From positions 62,001 to 126,000 of the forward strand of contig NZ_JAAGOX010000053.1 of NCBI RefSeq assembly GCF_010500245.1: a DNA stretch of 64,000 nucleotides, given 5' to 3'. Position numbers and translations under genes: made by a program. The notes beneath the pieces are model-generated. The model made no database searches. It was not told the origin of the DNA and saw nothing but the letters and a program-made list of their open reading frames with translations. Source of the stretch: Ruegeria sp. PrR005 (GTDB taxonomy: Bacteria; Pseudomonadota; Alphaproteobacteria; Rhodobacterales; Rhodobacteraceae). Position 1 is the stretch's first letter. The number at the start of each line of letters is the position of its first letter. Shown piece by piece: positions 26,361 to 38,234 of the stretch.

Positions 26361-27664
26361 GCGTCATCCTCCAGTTTGGACCAGGCCGACAACATCACCT
26401 CGCGGAACTCGCGATAGGCATTGTCGAACGTGCCGCGCGCGCGGCGCCAGGTTTCCCGCGTCATCTCGCGGTAATCCATTTCGTAGACCGAATTGAGGAA
26501 GCGGCCGGATTGTTCCACCGCGCGCGTCATCTCAACCGGGTGTTCCGTGACATGATGGCCAAACACCTTGCGGAACGCTTCGTACATGGCCTGGTGCAGG
26601 GCATTGCCCGGTTCATAGCGGGTGAGGATAAAGCGGATTTCGGCAAAGGTCTTGGGCAGGCCGATCTTACCCGTGGGTAAGACGCCGTCGAACCCGTGCG
26701 ACAGATCCTCCAGCGCCTCGGCCAACTGCCCGATGAACGAGGTTGTCGAGTCATACTCCCAATAGCCCGGGCCAGAGGGGATATAGAGCATATCGGCGGC
26801 AAACACCGCGTTCATCGACTGGTATCCGATGGCGGGCGGGCAATCGAACAGGATCAGGTCATAGGCGTCATCGGGGATCTGATCGAGATAGCGCGACACC
26901 GCGGCGAAGAAGGACCATTCCGGGTTCAGGTGCCGGTACTGCGCGCTGGCGAATTCGACAAAGGCCGCGTTGGCGCAGGAGGGGATCGCGTCGATCGTCG
27001 ACCAGGAACTGGGCTTGATGAAATCGCCGACGCGCAGATCGCCCAGACCCATGCCGGTAATCGAGGCGGGCAGTTGGCGGCGGGGCAGGGCGGTGCCGCT
27101 TTCGGCGGCGGCGGCGCGGTTGTTCATCCGCTCGGTCTCGCGGATCAGGTCGCGCGCCATGATGCCCCAGACGGTGTAATCCTCGGCCACGTCGGTCAGG
27201 CCCATGGAATGGCTCAGCGTCGCCTGCGGGTCGAAATCGACCACCAGAACCCGGTAGCCGTCAAGCGCTGCGGCATGGGCCAGATGCAGGGCAACGGTCG
27301 ACTTGCCCGCGCCGCCCTTGAAATTGGCCACCGCCGCGCGGATCGCGCGCTTGCCCGCCGGGCGCGGCGGCATCAGCGACTTGCGGTTGATCTTGAGCCG
27401 GCGGCGCAGCTCGTTCACCTCTTCCAGGCTGAACCAGCGCTGGCGGCCATCAGGCTCAACCTCGCCGCCGGGCAGGGTGGGGTCGGCGACCAGCTTGCCG
27501 CGAAAGGTCGACTGGTTGACGTTGAAGATCAGCTCGCTCACCTCCCAGCTGGAAAAGCGGCGCAGCGTCTTTTCCATCTCGGGGCTGAAGGTCTGCTGCC
27601 GGATCCAGCCTTGCAGCTTCAGTGACTGGTTGCGCAGGTGACTCAGGTCTTCGTGTGTATACAT
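26357..27664 (-). CDS. parA: ParA/RepA-type partition ATPase
   Basis: Walker-type partition ATPase of the plasmid class (435 residues). An N-terminal DNA-binding region (about 1-105) with a MerR/helix-turn-helix-like segment (WFSLEEVNELRRRLKI) allows self-repression. The ATPase domain has the deviant Walker A KGGAGKST (about 115-122), VLVVDFDPQATLS, and LILFDCPPAIGYQS. Chromosomal ParA proteins are shorter and lack the N-terminal extension. One 16-bp parS-like palindrome lies within this coding sequence, and another lies 99 bp upstream of the start. Confidence 0.94.
   Translation of the reverse strand: MYTHEDLSHLRNQSLKLQGWIRQQTFSPEMEKTLRRFSSWEVSELIFNVNQSTFRGKLVADPTLPGGEVEPDGRQRWFSLEEVNELRRRLKINRKSLMPPRPAGKRAIRAAVANFKGGAGKSTVALHLAHAAALDGYRVLVVDFDPQATLSHSMGLTDVAEDYTVWGIMARDLIRETERMNNRAAAAESGTALPRRQLPASITGMGLGDLRVGDFIKPSSWSTIDAIPSCANAAFVEFASAQYRHLNPEWSFFAAVSRYLDQIPDDAYDLILFDCPPAIGYQSMNAVFAADMLYIPSGPGYWEYDSTTSFIGQLAEALEDLSHGFDGVLPTGKIGLPKTFAEIRFILTRYEPGNALHQAMYEAFRKVFGHHVTEHPVEMTRAVEQSGRFLNSVYEMDYREMTRETWRRARGTFDNAYREFREVMLSAWSKLEDDA
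26666..26681. promoter_or_regulatory. Candidate parS site 2, inside parA
   Basis: CTTACCCGTGGGTAAG, identical to the core of site 1, within the parA coding region (reading LPTGK on the minus strand). A perfect 16-bp palindrome repeated exactly is very unlikely by chance, so the coding sequence seems to carry a partition site as well. Confidence 0.7.
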
Positions 27665-27762
27665 GCCTCGGGCTTCCTTTTCTCAGGACGCTAATTATCT
27701 GTGGTTACCCATTTACGCTGTATTTGCATTTATGGCAAAAGGAAATATCATGAGGATGCGAC

Positions 27763-27778
27763 CTTACCCGCGGGTAAG
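27763..27778. promoter_or_regulatory. Candidate parS site 3, between parA and the replicase gene
   Basis: CTTACCCGCGGGTAAG, the same palindrome with GC in place of GT at the centre. It lies in the divergent 474-bp region between parA and the replicase. The surrounding bases from 27680 to 27760 are AT-rich and may contain promoters for both genes. Confidence 0.75.
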
Positions 27779-27906
27779 AAAGCCCTTGAAAACAGGGGGC
27801 TTCCGATTCGGGGCCAGGGCCGACAGAGCGCCGCGATTCGACCGAGGCGCTCTGGTATCGCTCCGCAAGATATGGGGTCACATAGGCGCCGGAATACCCG
27901 TGATAG

Positions 27907-27948
27907 GGGGACAAAAGAGGCCAATACGGGGACAGACAGGATGTCCCC
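27907..27948. promoter_or_regulatory. GGGGACA repeats upstream of the replicase
   Basis: GGGGACA occurs at 27907-27913 and 27928-27934, and its reverse complement TGTCCCC at 27942-27948. The last two form a perfect inverted repeat around 7 bases. GGGACA appears once more near 28095. The rest of 27665-28138 has no gene I can support. These repeats are candidates for iterons or a replicase operator, the usual content of a plasmid control region. Confidence 0.45.
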
Positions 27949-28138
27949 CCTCACCAGTACTTCACCTTTTTTCTTTCTTTGAAAAGGGGAAGGGGAGGGG
28001 GGCTCTCGCCAAGCTGCTTGACAGAATCGAAGCTTTGGACGCAAATTGTCACAAGATCGGGAAAAGCGTTGAGAATACGCCGGACCGACGGCAAGGGACA
28101 ACAGATCCCATCGTCGAGGCAGACGGGCAGAGAGTTGG

Positions 28139-28831
28139 ATGATGCAGATCGCAAAACCGGTCGGACGCAATGCGTCGGCCCTGAAATACGATATCCTGTC
28201 GGCGCTGGCGGTGCATGCCCTGGCCGGCGACAAGCATCGCCAGCGGCTGATCCTGCGGCTTTCGGCGCTGATCACCACCCGGTACAACTGGCAACGCAAC
28301 GAGCTGTCCATGGGCCGGGACGAGATCGCGCGGCTGTGGTCGGTGGACGAACGCACGGTGAAACGCGAGATGGCGCGGCTGCGCACGCTGGGTTGGGTCA
28401 CGGTGAAACGTCCCGGGGTGCGGGGCCGGGTCAGTGTCTATGAACTCGATCTGAAACAGATGCTGCTGGACACGCGCAACAGCTGGGCGGTGATCGGCCC
28501 GGATTTCGAGGCACGATTGGATGAGACCCCGCAAACCGAAACCGCGGGCAATGTGGTGCCACTGCATGTACCGCCCCCACGCGCCGAGGCCAGCGACGAT
28601 CCGGTCTGGGCGCAGGTGCAGGTGGCGCTCTACGGGCGCGACCCGGAACTGTGGTCAAGCTGGTTCCAACATCTGAGCGAGGTGGAACGCGGCAACGGGC
28701 GTGCGGTGCTGATGGCGCCCAGCCGGTTCATGGCCGATTACATCGCCGCAAAATGGAGCGGGCGATTGCTGGCTGTCTATTCCCGCCTCGACCCCTCGAT
28801 CCGGTCAATCCGGATCGAGGCGGCGGGGTAG
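28139..28831 (+). CDS. DnaA-like plasmid replication initiator
   Basis: A 230-residue protein with a winged-helix segment around residues 50-100 (RDEIARLWSVDERTVKREM, then LGWVTVKRPG). Its C-terminal part (about 160-230) is like DnaA domain I (a Trp-rich start, VWAQVQVAL..WSSWFQHL, then LMAPSRFMADYIAAKW). This matches the DnaA-like replicases described for Rhodobacterales plasmids, which are found with parAB. ATGATG at 28139 gives two alternative adjacent starts. It is divergent from parA, with the candidate origin/incompatibility region between, and it ends 6 bp before the convergent tex gene. Confidence 0.85.
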   Translation: MMQIAKPVGRNASALKYDILSALAVHALAGDKHRQRLILRLSALITTRYNWQRNELSMGRDEIARLWSVDERTVKREMARLRTLGWVTVKRPGVRGRVSVYELDLKQMLLDTRNSWAVIGPDFEARLDETPQTETAGNVVPLHVPPPRAEASDDPVWAQVQVALYGRDPELWSSWFQHLSEVERGNGRAVLMAPSRFMADYIAAKWSGRLLAVYSRLDPSIRSIRIEAAG

Positions 28832-28837
28832 GGGGCC

Positions 28838-31135
28838 TTAGCGTTTGCGCAGCGCGTCCTGAAGCGCGGCACCCAACGCGCCGGTATTGCCACCGCCCTT
28901 GGGCCCTGATTGCATCGGCCCGCGTGGGCTGCGTTCCTTGGGGCTGCCCGAGCGCGCCGGCTTCTCCTGCCGGGCCGAGGCGCCGCCATCCTTGCGCATC
29001 GTCAGGCCGATCCGCTTGCGGGGTACATCAATCTCGGTGACCGTGACCTTGACCACCTGGCCGGTCTTGACCACCTCATGCGGGTCCTTGACGAACCGGT
29101 CGGCCAGCTGGCTGACATGCACCAGCCCGTCCTGATGCACCCCGATATCGACAAAGGCGCCAAAGGCCGCGACGTTTGTCACGGTGCCTTCCAGCACCAT
29201 GCCGGGGCGCAGGTCGGTGATGTCCTCGACCCCATCGGCAAAGGAGGCGGTCACGAAACTGGGGCGCGGGTCGCGGCCGGGCTTTTCCAGTTCGGCCAGG
29301 ATATCGCGCACGGTGGGCAGGCCGAATGTATCGGTCACGAACTGTTCGGCGCGCAGGCCTTTCAAAGCGCCCTCATGCCCCATGATCTGACGGATATCAC
29401 GACCGCAGGCGCTGACAATGCGGCGGGCGACCTCATAGGCCTCAGGGTGCACGGCGCTGGCGTCGAGCGGCTCCTTGCCGTCGCGGATGCGCAGGAAGCC
29501 CGCGCATTGTTCAAACGCGCGGGGGCCAAGGCGGGCCACCTTGAGCAGGTCGCGCCGCGCGGCAAAGGCGCCGTTCACGTCGCGATGGGCGACGATGGCC
29601 TCGGCCAGACCCGGCCCCAGCCCCGACACATGCGCCAGCAGCGGCGCCGAGGCGGTGTTGAGGTCGACGCCGACCGCGTTCACCACATCCTCGATCACCG
29701 CCTCCAGCATCTGGCCCAGCCGGTGCTGGTCGACATCGTGCTGATACTGGCCGACACCGATGCTTTTGGGTTCGATCTTGACCAGTTCAGCCAGCGGATC
29801 CTGCAGCCGCCGGGCGATGGAAACCGCCCCGCGCAAGGAAACGTCAAGACCGGGGAATTCACGCGCCGCCAGTTCCGAGGCGGAATAGACCGAGGCGCCA
29901 GCCTCGCTCACCACCACCTTGGTGGGCGCCTTCACCGATTTGGGCAGCAGCTTCAGCGTTTCAGCCACCATCCGTTCAGTCTCGCGGCTGGCGGTGCCGT
30001 TGCCGATGGCGATCAGTTCGATGCCGTGCTGGGCGATCATCCGCGCGATGCTGGCCTGCGCCCCGCGCAGGTCGTTCTTGGGCTGAAAAGGATAGAGCGT
30101 ATCGGTTGCCACCAGCTTGCCCGTGGCATCGACCACCGCCGCTTTGACCCCGGTGCGGATGCCGGGATCAAGCCCCAGCGTCGGACGTGCCCCGGCCGGG
30201 GCGGCAAAGAGCAAGTCCTTGAGATTACGGGCAAAGACCTGGATCGCCTCTTCCTGCGCGCGCGCCCGCAGATCGCCCATCAGGTCGACCATCATCGACA
30301 GCGACAGTTTCACCCGCCAGGTCCAGCCCGCCACTTTGCGCAACCATTCGTCGCCAGGGCCCGAGCCTCGGGTTTCCAGCCGGGCGGCCACCATTGTTTC
30401 GGCGCGCGCCGCGCCGTCCGCGTCGGGGGCGATATCCAGCGTCACGACGCCCTCTTTCTGGGCGCGTAGCATGGCCAGCGCCCGGTGCGACGGCGTGGTG
30501 GCCCATTTCTCGGAATGGGCAAAATAGTCGGAGAACTTGGCGCCCGCCTGTTCCTGCCCCTCGATCACCTTGGCGCTCAGCATCGCCTCGCGGTGCAGAA
30601 AGGCGCGCAACTCGCCCAGCAGGGTTGCATCCTCGGTCAGGCGCTCGGCGAGGATGTCGCGGGCGCCGGACAGCGCGTCCTTGGTCGTGGGCACCGTCTC
30701 GGAGAGATAGCCCTCGGCCAGCGCCTCGGGTTCGGCGCGGCGGTCGGCCAGAATGGCCTCGGCCAGCGGTTCCAGCCCGTTTTCGCGGGCGATCATCGCC
30801 TTGGTACGGCGTTTGGGCTTGTAGGGCAAATAGATGTCTTCAAGCTGCGCCTTGGTCTCGGCCCGCGCGATGGAGAGCGACAACTCGTCGGTCAGCTTGC
30901 CCTGATCGCGGATCGAGCCCAGGATCGTCTCGCGCCGCGCCTCCAATTCGCGCAGATAGGTCAGCCGGTCGGCCAGCGTGCGCAGTTGGGTATCGTCCAG
31001 CCCGCCTGTCGCCTCTTTGCGGTAGCGGGCGACAAAGGGCACGGTGGCGCCTTCGTCCAGCAACTTGACCGCGGCATCCACCTGTTCGGGGCGGGCATTG
31101 ATTTCGGCGGCGATGATGCGGGCGATACGGTCCAA
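28838..31135 (-). CDS. tex: Tex, RNA-binding transcription accessory protein
   Basis: Tex/YhgF family nucleic-acid-binding protein associated with RNA polymerase and transcription-coupled processes. 765 residues in the usual order: N-terminal helical region, YqgF-like RNase H fold (about 325-460; [17 protein letters not shown]), helix-hairpin-helix repeats (about 490-570; [26 protein letters not shown]), and a C-terminal S1 domain (about 650-720; [27 protein letters not shown]). A basic Ser/Pro/Gly-rich tail ends the protein. It is a broadly conserved chromosomal gene, here directly beside a plasmid replicase. Confidence 0.95.
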   Translation of the reverse strand: MDRIARIIAAEINARPEQVDAAVKLLDEGATVPFVARYRKEATGGLDDTQLRTLADRLTYLRELEARRETILGSIRDQGKLTDELSLSIARAETKAQLEDIYLPYKPKRRTKAMIARENGLEPLAEAILADRRAEPEALAEGYLSETVPTTKDALSGARDILAERLTEDATLLGELRAFLHREAMLSAKVIEGQEQAGAKFSDYFAHSEKWATTPSHRALAMLRAQKEGVVTLDIAPDADGAARAETMVAARLETRGSGPGDEWLRKVAGWTWRVKLSLSMMVDLMGDLRARAQEEAIQVFARNLKDLLFAAPAGARPTLGLDPGIRTGVKAAVVDATGKLVATDTLYPFQPKNDLRGAQASIARMIAQHGIELIAIGNGTASRETERMVAETLKLLPKSVKAPTKVVVSEAGASVYSASELAAREFPGLDVSLRGAVSIARRLQDPLAELVKIEPKSIGVGQYQHDVDQHRLGQMLEAVIEDVVNAVGVDLNTASAPLLAHVSGLGPGLAEAIVAHRDVNGAFAARRDLLKVARLGPRAFEQCAGFLRIRDGKEPLDASAVHPEAYEVARRIVSACGRDIRQIMGHEGALKGLRAEQFVTDTFGLPTVRDILAELEKPGRDPRPSFVTASFADGVEDITDLRPGMVLEGTVTNVAAFGAFVDIGVHQDGLVHVSQLADRFVKDPHEVVKTGQVVKVTVTEIDVPRKRIGLTMRKDGGASARQEKPARSGSPKERSPRGPMQSGPKGGGNTGALGAALQDALRKR

Positions 31136-31354
31136 GAAAGCTTCTCCCAGATAGGTTGGAGATCCTATCTAGCCAGCGGGGCAGGGGAGGGGAAGGGGGA
31201 AGGGTGGGGCGCTGCCCTATGTGCCGGTTGGGGTATTTGCCGATCGGGCCGCGCAGATGCCGAGAATGTCGGGGTTGAGCCCATAATGCAAAATGCTGCG
31301 TTTCACCCCAATGATATCAACGCAGGGAGCGGACACTGTCGCTGGCAGACCCTT

Positions 31355-31894
31355 CTATACCCACTGATTATCATAGATGGTTCGGCGAAGTGTGCGTTGC
31401 GCCAGCTTGGCCCATTTTTCTAGTTGCTCTTCATGTGTCTCTGGGTTCTGTAGAATATCTTCATCATCTTCCGGCGTAGCCACATGAACCCATGTGTTGC
31501 GATACTTTCGAAGCTTATGAATGTCTTCTCGAAGTTCCTGTTGAATAGGCGCGCTATCAATCAAATCAGCAAGGCGGGTACGCTTTCCGCCTGCATACTC
31601 AGCGCGAAGATACGTTTCGATTGCGGCGGTAGCGGAAATTATGGTTGCCAAGTTCGCGCCATTGACGAACGCATAGTCGCAATCTCGAACAATGAAGGCG
31701 CACCATTCCGACATTGTAGCGCCGCCCTGCAGTAACTCGTCGTCAAGCGCGTTGATAAATGCCCATCTGTCGTTTTCATTCAAATTCGCACCCTCAAAAA
31801 AGTCACATATTACCCGAATAATGCAATGGTCGTGTTTGTTATAAGTAGTCAATACTTCGATCAAATTGAACGGCAGAATTGTCCGCAAAGCCAT
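31355..31894 (-). CDS. Orphan HEPN-like protein
   Basis: A 179-residue protein, no named family recognised. It is mostly helical, with an ATIISATAAIETYLRAEY segment (about 83-100) and a RNTWVH motif at 132-137. The Rx4H pattern and the preceding KLRKY are typical of HEPN-fold proteins, including many RNase toxins and DUF4145-like defence accessories. The gene is clearly AT-richer than its neighbours, stands alone between tex and icd, and has no visible antitoxin or nucleotidyltransferase partner. Recent transfer is likely. The first ATG was used; Met61 is an alternative. Confidence 0.55.
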   Translation of the reverse strand: MALRTILPFNLIEVLTTYNKHDHCIIRVICDFFEGANLNENDRWAFINALDDELLQGGATMSEWCAFIVRDCDYAFVNGANLATIISATAAIETYLRAEYAGGKRTRLADLIDSAPIQQELREDIHKLRKYRNTWVHVATPEDDEDILQNPETHEEQLEKWAKLAQRTLRRTIYDNQWV

Positions 31895-31974
31895 CCTCCG
31901 GTTCGATGTGCAGGACGTCTAGGTCAAACATGCCTGTCGAGACCCGATGCGCGACGGAGAAGTTGATGCATCAC

Positions 31975-32075
31975 AAATGCGCAAAATGCGCTGATTTTGT
32001 GCATATGATTCCGGACAGTTTCCGCGCCCCGCTCCCCCACGCACGCGGATTTGCGCAGACTGGGGCAAAATGCGC
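31975..32075. promoter_or_regulatory. Repeated TGCGCAAA-type motifs upstream of icd
   Basis: AAATGCGC occurs at 31975-31982, 31984-31991 and 32068-32075, with TTTGCGCA on the same strand near 32050. ATGCGCAAAAT (31977-31987) and ATTTTGTGCAT (31994-32004) form an inverted repeat with one mismatch. The 343-bp gap between the HEPN-like gene and icd contains no supported gene. The motifs resemble the TTTGCAAA-type sites of short-chain-acyl regulators (PccR/ScfR/RamB class), but identity of the binding protein is a guess. Confidence 0.5.
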
Positions 32076-32237
32076 AGTCTCCCTCGATTGAAACGCGGCG
32101 CGCGCCCATGTATGGGATGCCTGTCAAATCAGAGTAACCGGTGTCGGACCCATGGCCCGATTCCCCCGCGCCGCAATGGATGTGGCAACACACTCTCGGA
32201 TCGCACGCCCCAGGAAAGGCTAAAAAGGTAAGAGAAT

Positions 32238-34451
<2,214 letters not shown>

Positions 34452-34473
34452 GTCTGACGCGATAATAGATGAA

Positions 34474-34504
34474 GGGCGCGGGGGAACCCCTCGCGCCCTT
34501 TTTC
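34474..34504 (+). terminator. Intrinsic terminator after icd
   Basis: AGGGCGCGGGG and CCCTCGCGCCCT form a GC-rich stem (one bulge) directly followed by TTTTT at 34500-34504, beginning 22 bp after the icd stop. Confidence 0.85.
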
Positions 34505-34607
34505 ACGTCTCATGTAAAGGGTACGCACAGGCGTATGTCGATCCCCCGGTCGTCTTGCATGCTTTTGCTCGGAAGCACGTTCATCGCGGCCCGTCCGGCT
34601 CAGACCG

Positions 34608-36104
34608 TTACAGACGGGCCAGCGACATTGGCGCCCAGCTGTCCCACCACGGTTTGGCCTGTTCGAGCTCGTAGGCCAGCGCGAACAGGATATCCTCGTG
34701 TCCGGCAGGCGCCACGAAATGGCTGCCGATTGGCAGACCATCGCTGCCCAACCCGGCGGGTACGGACATTCCCGGCAATCCGATGGCGTTCTGGACTGCC
34801 GTGAACGAGGCATAGTTGGTTATGCGGCCGAACATCTCTTCGAACGATTTACCGGGATCATAGAGTGTTCCCAGCCGTGGCGCTGTTCCCATCAGGACCG
34901 GCGACAAAAAGACATCCATGCCAGACAGCCAGGCCTGATAGTCGGAGCCGAGTTTCTGCATATAGGCGTTTGCCGCCGCCACGTCTTCGGGTGTGAACTG
35001 TCGCGCGGCCTCGGCCCATTGCATCACGAATGTATCGAGGAGGCCTGTTTCCGAGGGCGGGCGCCCGGCCTTTGCAGTGGCGGCATCGGCAAGCCCCACC
35101 ATGCGGAACCCGAAGATCTGGTTGAACCGCAGTTCGAACTCGTCATCGACGGGATTGGTGGTTTCGATCACCGTATGGCCCAGATCGGCGCATAGCTGTG
35201 CCATCTGTTCGATTGCGCGTTGCACGTCCGGGTCCGGCAGGTTGCCGTAATAGTTCCTCAGATCGAAACCGATGGTCAGCCGGTTGCTCGATGGGCCGGA
35301 CACAAAGGGAAGCGGTGCAAAGGGTGCCGTCGGCGAGCGGTCCTGTCCCAGTGCGAACAGCATGGCACTGTCGCGCACCGAACGGCTGATGCAGTTGTCG
35401 ACGGCATAGGTGGTCTGATCGCTCGACCCCCAGACCATCCTGCGGCGGCTGGGCTTCAGGCCGAAGACGCCGCAGCTGGCGGCAGGAATACGGATCGACC
35501 CGCCGCCATCGCTGGCATGCGCGACTGGTACAATGCCCGCGGCCACCACGGCGGCCGACCCGCCGCTTGACCCTCCGGTGGAATGATCAGGGTTCCAGGG
35601 GTTGCGGCAGGGTCCCAATAATTGCCCCTCGGTCGTTGGAATGGCGCCGACTTCGGGCATGTTGGTCTTGCCGATCAGGTTGAACCCGGCCGCCTCCAGG
35701 GCCAAGGCCAGCGGGGCGGAATAGTGCTGGTAGTTGTCCTGATAGACGCGTGAGCCATGGGTGGTGTACTGGCCCGCGACGTCCAAATTGTCCTTTACCG
35801 CAAAGGGCACGCCGGCGAATGGGCCCTGCGGGCGCATCACTGCGGCCCTGGCCAGAGCTTGCTCGTACATGGGTGTGGTGAGCGCGTTCAAATTGCCGTC
35901 GAGCGCGAGCGCTGCGTCGATGGCGGTTTCGGCAAGTTCGAGGGGCGACACCTCTCCGGCCTTGACCATCTGGGCAAGGCCCAACCCGTCAGTCCGCATC
36001 ATCAGGTTTCGGAGGTCGCCCTGTGCTTCAGCAACACGCGCGCCTGACAGGGGCACCGCCAGCGCCGCCGCGGTTGAACCGAGGAAATGTCGTCGCGAAA
36101 TCAT
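34608..36104 (-). CDS. Tat-exported amidase (amidase signature family)
   Basis: Amidase-signature hydrolase, 498 residues. A Tat-type signal is visible at the N-terminus (SRRHFLG, then a hydrophobic stretch ending about AEA, residue 27), so it is probably periplasmic after folding in the cytosol. The Ser-cisSer-Lys triad is present: Lys in AVKDNLDV (about 104-111), cis-Ser in [11 protein letters not shown] (about 177-187), nucleophile Ser in GGGSIRIPA (about 200-208). Substrate unknown (aliphatic or aryl amides, acyl-amino acids). It stands alone; no operon partner on the same strand. The promoter would lie in 36105-36290, where I see no other feature. Confidence 0.88.
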   Translation of the reverse strand: MISRRHFLGSTAAALAVPLSGARVAEAQGDLRNLMMRTDGLGLAQMVKAGEVSPLELAETAIDAALALDGNLNALTTPMYEQALARAAVMRPQGPFAGVPFAVKDNLDVAGQYTTHGSRVYQDNYQHYSAPLALALEAAGFNLIGKTNMPEVGAIPTTEGQLLGPCRNPWNPDHSTGGSSGGSAAVVAAGIVPVAHASDGGGSIRIPAASCGVFGLKPSRRRMVWGSSDQTTYAVDNCISRSVRDSAMLFALGQDRSPTAPFAPLPFVSGPSSNRLTIGFDLRNYYGNLPDPDVQRAIEQMAQLCADLGHTVIETTNPVDDEFELRFNQIFGFRMVGLADAATAKAGRPPSETGLLDTFVMQWAEAARQFTPEDVAAANAYMQKLGSDYQAWLSGMDVFLSPVLMGTAPRLGTLYDPGKSFEEMFGRITNYASFTAVQNAIGLPGMSVPAGLGSDGLPIGSHFVAPAGHEDILFALAYELEQAKPWWDSWAPMSLARL

Positions 36105-36290
36105 GGTTGCCTCCTGAAAACAAAACCCGGTGCGGCAGAGCAGCGCCGGATGAAAGGGTCCTCGGACCCAACAGTAAAACTGCCAGTGACGCTATGAGAC
36201 ACGACGTCTCCCGTACTGGTCACACGGTGATGGCTGCGGTCGCGATGATCGTTCATCGCGTTTCGCGACCTCAAGTCCCCCGGGGGCACC

Positions 36291-36749
36291 CTATCCCAAA
36301 CGCGGGAACACGGCGGTTTTCTTTACCGTGCTGTAGACGAAACTGGTGTCGATCGAGGCGATGCCGCCGATGGGGTGGATGCGGGTGCGGATGAACTGCT
36401 CGTAAGCATCCAGTCCCGAGACCACCACCCGCAGCTGGTAATCCATCGCGCCAGTCATGATATGGCATTCCAGCACTTCGTCGATCTGGCGCACGCGGGT
36501 TTCGAAACGGTGCACGTCCTCCTGATTGTGGCGTTCCAGCCGGATGCGGACAAAGACGGTGATCGGCAGCCCGTAAGCAGCCGGATCCACATCGACCGAG
36601 AAGCCCCGAATGGCGCCGCTCTTTTCAAGATTGCGCAGGCGGCGCAGGCAGGGCGAAGGCGAAAGACTCACCTTTTCGGCCAGGTCCTGGTTGGTCATGC
36701 GCCCGTCCTGTTGCAGGGCGCGGATGATCTGGCGATCTTTGCTATCCAT
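36291..36749 (-). CDS. mdeR: Lrp/AsnC-family regulator of methionine catabolism (MdeR-like)
   Basis: A 152-residue Lrp/AsnC transcription regulator: N-terminal helix-turn-helix (DRQIIRALQQDGRMTNQDLAEKV region) and C-terminal RAM ligand-binding domain (about 65-150). It is divergent from a methionine gamma-lyase gene with a 117-bp shared promoter. The same arrangement is known in the Pseudomonas putida mde locus, where MdeR activates mdeAB. Palindromic repeats in the intergenic region are plausible sites. The symbol is by context and could also be written as a generic lrp. Confidence 0.85.
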   Translation of the reverse strand: MDSKDRQIIRALQQDGRMTNQDLAEKVSLSPSPCLRRLRNLEKSGAIRGFSVDVDPAAYGLPITVFVRIRLERHNQEDVHRFETRVRQIDEVLECHIMTGAMDYQLRVVVSGLDAYEQFIRTRIHPIGGIASIDTSFVYSTVKKTAVFPRLG

Positions 36750-36761
36750 TTTTTGGCTTTC

Positions 36762-36808
36762 TTGGCAGAAACTGCCAATACTGAACAGTAAGTTGGCAGA
36801 AATAGCAA
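36762..36808. promoter_or_regulatory. Two TTGGCAG repeats between mdeR and mdeA
   Basis: TTGGCAG AAA CTGCCAA (36762-36778) is a perfect inverted repeat. A degenerate copy, TTGGCAGAAATAGCAA, starts 31 bp later at 36793, about three helical turns, as expected for an Lrp-type octamer that wraps DNA. The sites lie close to mdeR and upstream of mdeA. Confidence 0.6.
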
Positions 36809-36866
36809 TCTCATCGCTGTTTGGCTTGGCTATCCTGACTGCAACACCAGATCAGGAGATCCCGCC

Positions 36867-38069
36867 ATGACACATGCCAAGGGCTTTGCCAGCCGCGCCA
36901 TCCACCACGCCTATGATCCGCTCGATCACGAGGGCGCGCTGACGCCGCCACTCCATCTGACCTCGACCTTTGCGTTCGAGACAGCCGAGGCCGGTGGCGA
37001 GATGTTCGCGGGCGAGCGTCGGGGGCATATCTATTCGCGCATCTCGAACCCGACGCTCGACCTGCTGGAGCAGCGTATCGCCACGCTCGAAGGGGCCGAG
37101 GCGGGGTTGGCGCTGTCCTCGGGGATGGGGGCGATCACTGCCGTTCTGTGGACGCTTTTGTCGCCCGGTGACGAGGTGATCGTGGACAAGACGCTGTATG
37201 GCTGCACCTTTTCCTATATGCGGCACGGGCTGGCGAAATGGGGGGTGACCATCACCCATGTGGACCTGACCGACCCCGAGAACCTGAAAACCGCGATCAG
37301 CGACAAGACGCGCGTGGTCTATTTCGAGACGCCCGCCAACCCGAACATGCGGCTTGTCGATATCGCGGCGGTAAGCGAGATTGCACACGCTGCCGGTGCC
37401 TCGGTCGTGGTCGACAATACCTATGCCACGCCTTACCTGACCCGGCCCATCGAGATGGGCGCCGATATCGTGCTGCATTCGGCCACCAAGTATCTGGGCG
37501 GCCATGGCGACGTGGTGGCGGGCCTTGTGGTGGGCGGTGCAGAGCAGATCAGCGAGATCCGCCTCTATGGCATGAAGGACATGACTGGGGCCGTCATGGC
37601 GCCGTTCAACGCGATGCTGATCCTGCGCGGGCTGAAAACGCTGGCGCTGCGGATGGACCGGCATTGCGCCTCAGCGCAGGTGGTGGCCGAGTGGCTGGCC
37701 GCGCATCCGGCGGTGGGCGAGGTGTATTTCCCCGGTCTGGCGTCTTTCTCGCAGCACGAGTTGGCGAACCGGCAGATGGCCCAGCCCGGCGCGATGATCG
37801 CGTTTGAACTCAAGGGCGGGATGGATGCGGGTCGTGCAATGATGAACCGGCTCAACATGATCGCGCGGGCGGTGTCACTGGGCGATGCCGAGACGCTGAT
37901 CCAGCACCCGGCCTCGATGACCCATTCCACCTATACGCCCGAGGAGCGTGCCGAACATGGCATCAGCGACGGGTTGGTCCGCCTGTCGGTGGGTCTGGAA
38001 GAGGTCGAGGATATCCTGGCCGATCTGGCGCAGTCGCTGGGCGCACCCCAGGTTCAGGCCGCCGCCTGA
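36867..38069 (+). CDS. mdeA: Methionine gamma-lyase
   Basis: PLP enzyme of the Cys/Met metabolism family, splitting methionine into methanethiol, ammonia and 2-oxobutyrate. 400 residues. Active-site features: YSRISNPT (about 52-59), SSGMGAI (about 85-91), LYGCTFSY (about 111-118) with the Cys next to the catalytic Tyr loop that is typical of methionine gamma-lyases, and [12 protein letters not shown] with the PLP Lys (about 202-213). AGGAG precedes the ATG. It is followed by an AceE-type E1 that could consume 2-oxobutyrate, and preceded by an Lrp regulator. In marine roseobacters this enzyme feeds methanethiol production. A cystathionine gamma-synthase-like role is less likely given the Cys. 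Confidence 0.92.
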   Translation: MTHAKGFASRAIHHAYDPLDHEGALTPPLHLTSTFAFETAEAGGEMFAGERRGHIYSRISNPTLDLLEQRIATLEGAEAGLALSSGMGAITAVLWTLLSPGDEVIVDKTLYGCTFSYMRHGLAKWGVTITHVDLTDPENLKTAISDKTRVVYFETPANPNMRLVDIAAVSEIAHAAGASVVVDNTYATPYLTRPIEMGADIVLHSATKYLGGHGDVVAGLVVGGAEQISEIRLYGMKDMTGAVMAPFNAMLILRGLKTLALRMDRHCASAQVVAEWLAAHPAVGEVYFPGLASFSQHELANRQMAQPGAMIAFELKGGMDAGRAMMNRLNMIARAVSLGDAETLIQHPASMTHSTYTPEERAEHGISDGLVRLSVGLEEVEDILADLAQSLGAPQVQAAA

Positions 38070-38080
38070 GGGCGGTGGCA

Positions 38081-38110
38081 GCCGCGCGCTTCTGGGGAGT
38101 GGCGCGCGGC
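38081..38110. other. Stem-loop between mdeA and mdeB
   Basis: GCCGCGCGC (38081-38089) and GCGCGCGGC (38102-38110) form a perfect 9-bp stem just after the mdeA stop, without a T-run. It may limit read-through into mdeB or protect the mdeA message. Confidence 0.5.
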
Positions 38111-38234
38111 CCACAATTTCTCTGTCCGGAGCCAGGGCGCGGGGCAATCCCGCCCTTGAATCCCTGCGCGACCGGGGCAGGTACATGTTAGACTTCGCCG
38201 GACGGGTTTGATCCCGCAAAGAAGGAGAGCGCAG

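Noticed and set aside
27663-28142. A 159-codon plus-strand frame in the parA-replicase gap
   Set aside because: It runs through the parS palindrome and repeat region, lacks a ribosome site and has unlikely composition; treated as control DNA.
28910-30469. A 519-codon open frame antisense to tex
   Set aside because: Tex motifs are intact on the minus strand; the antisense product has no recognisable features.
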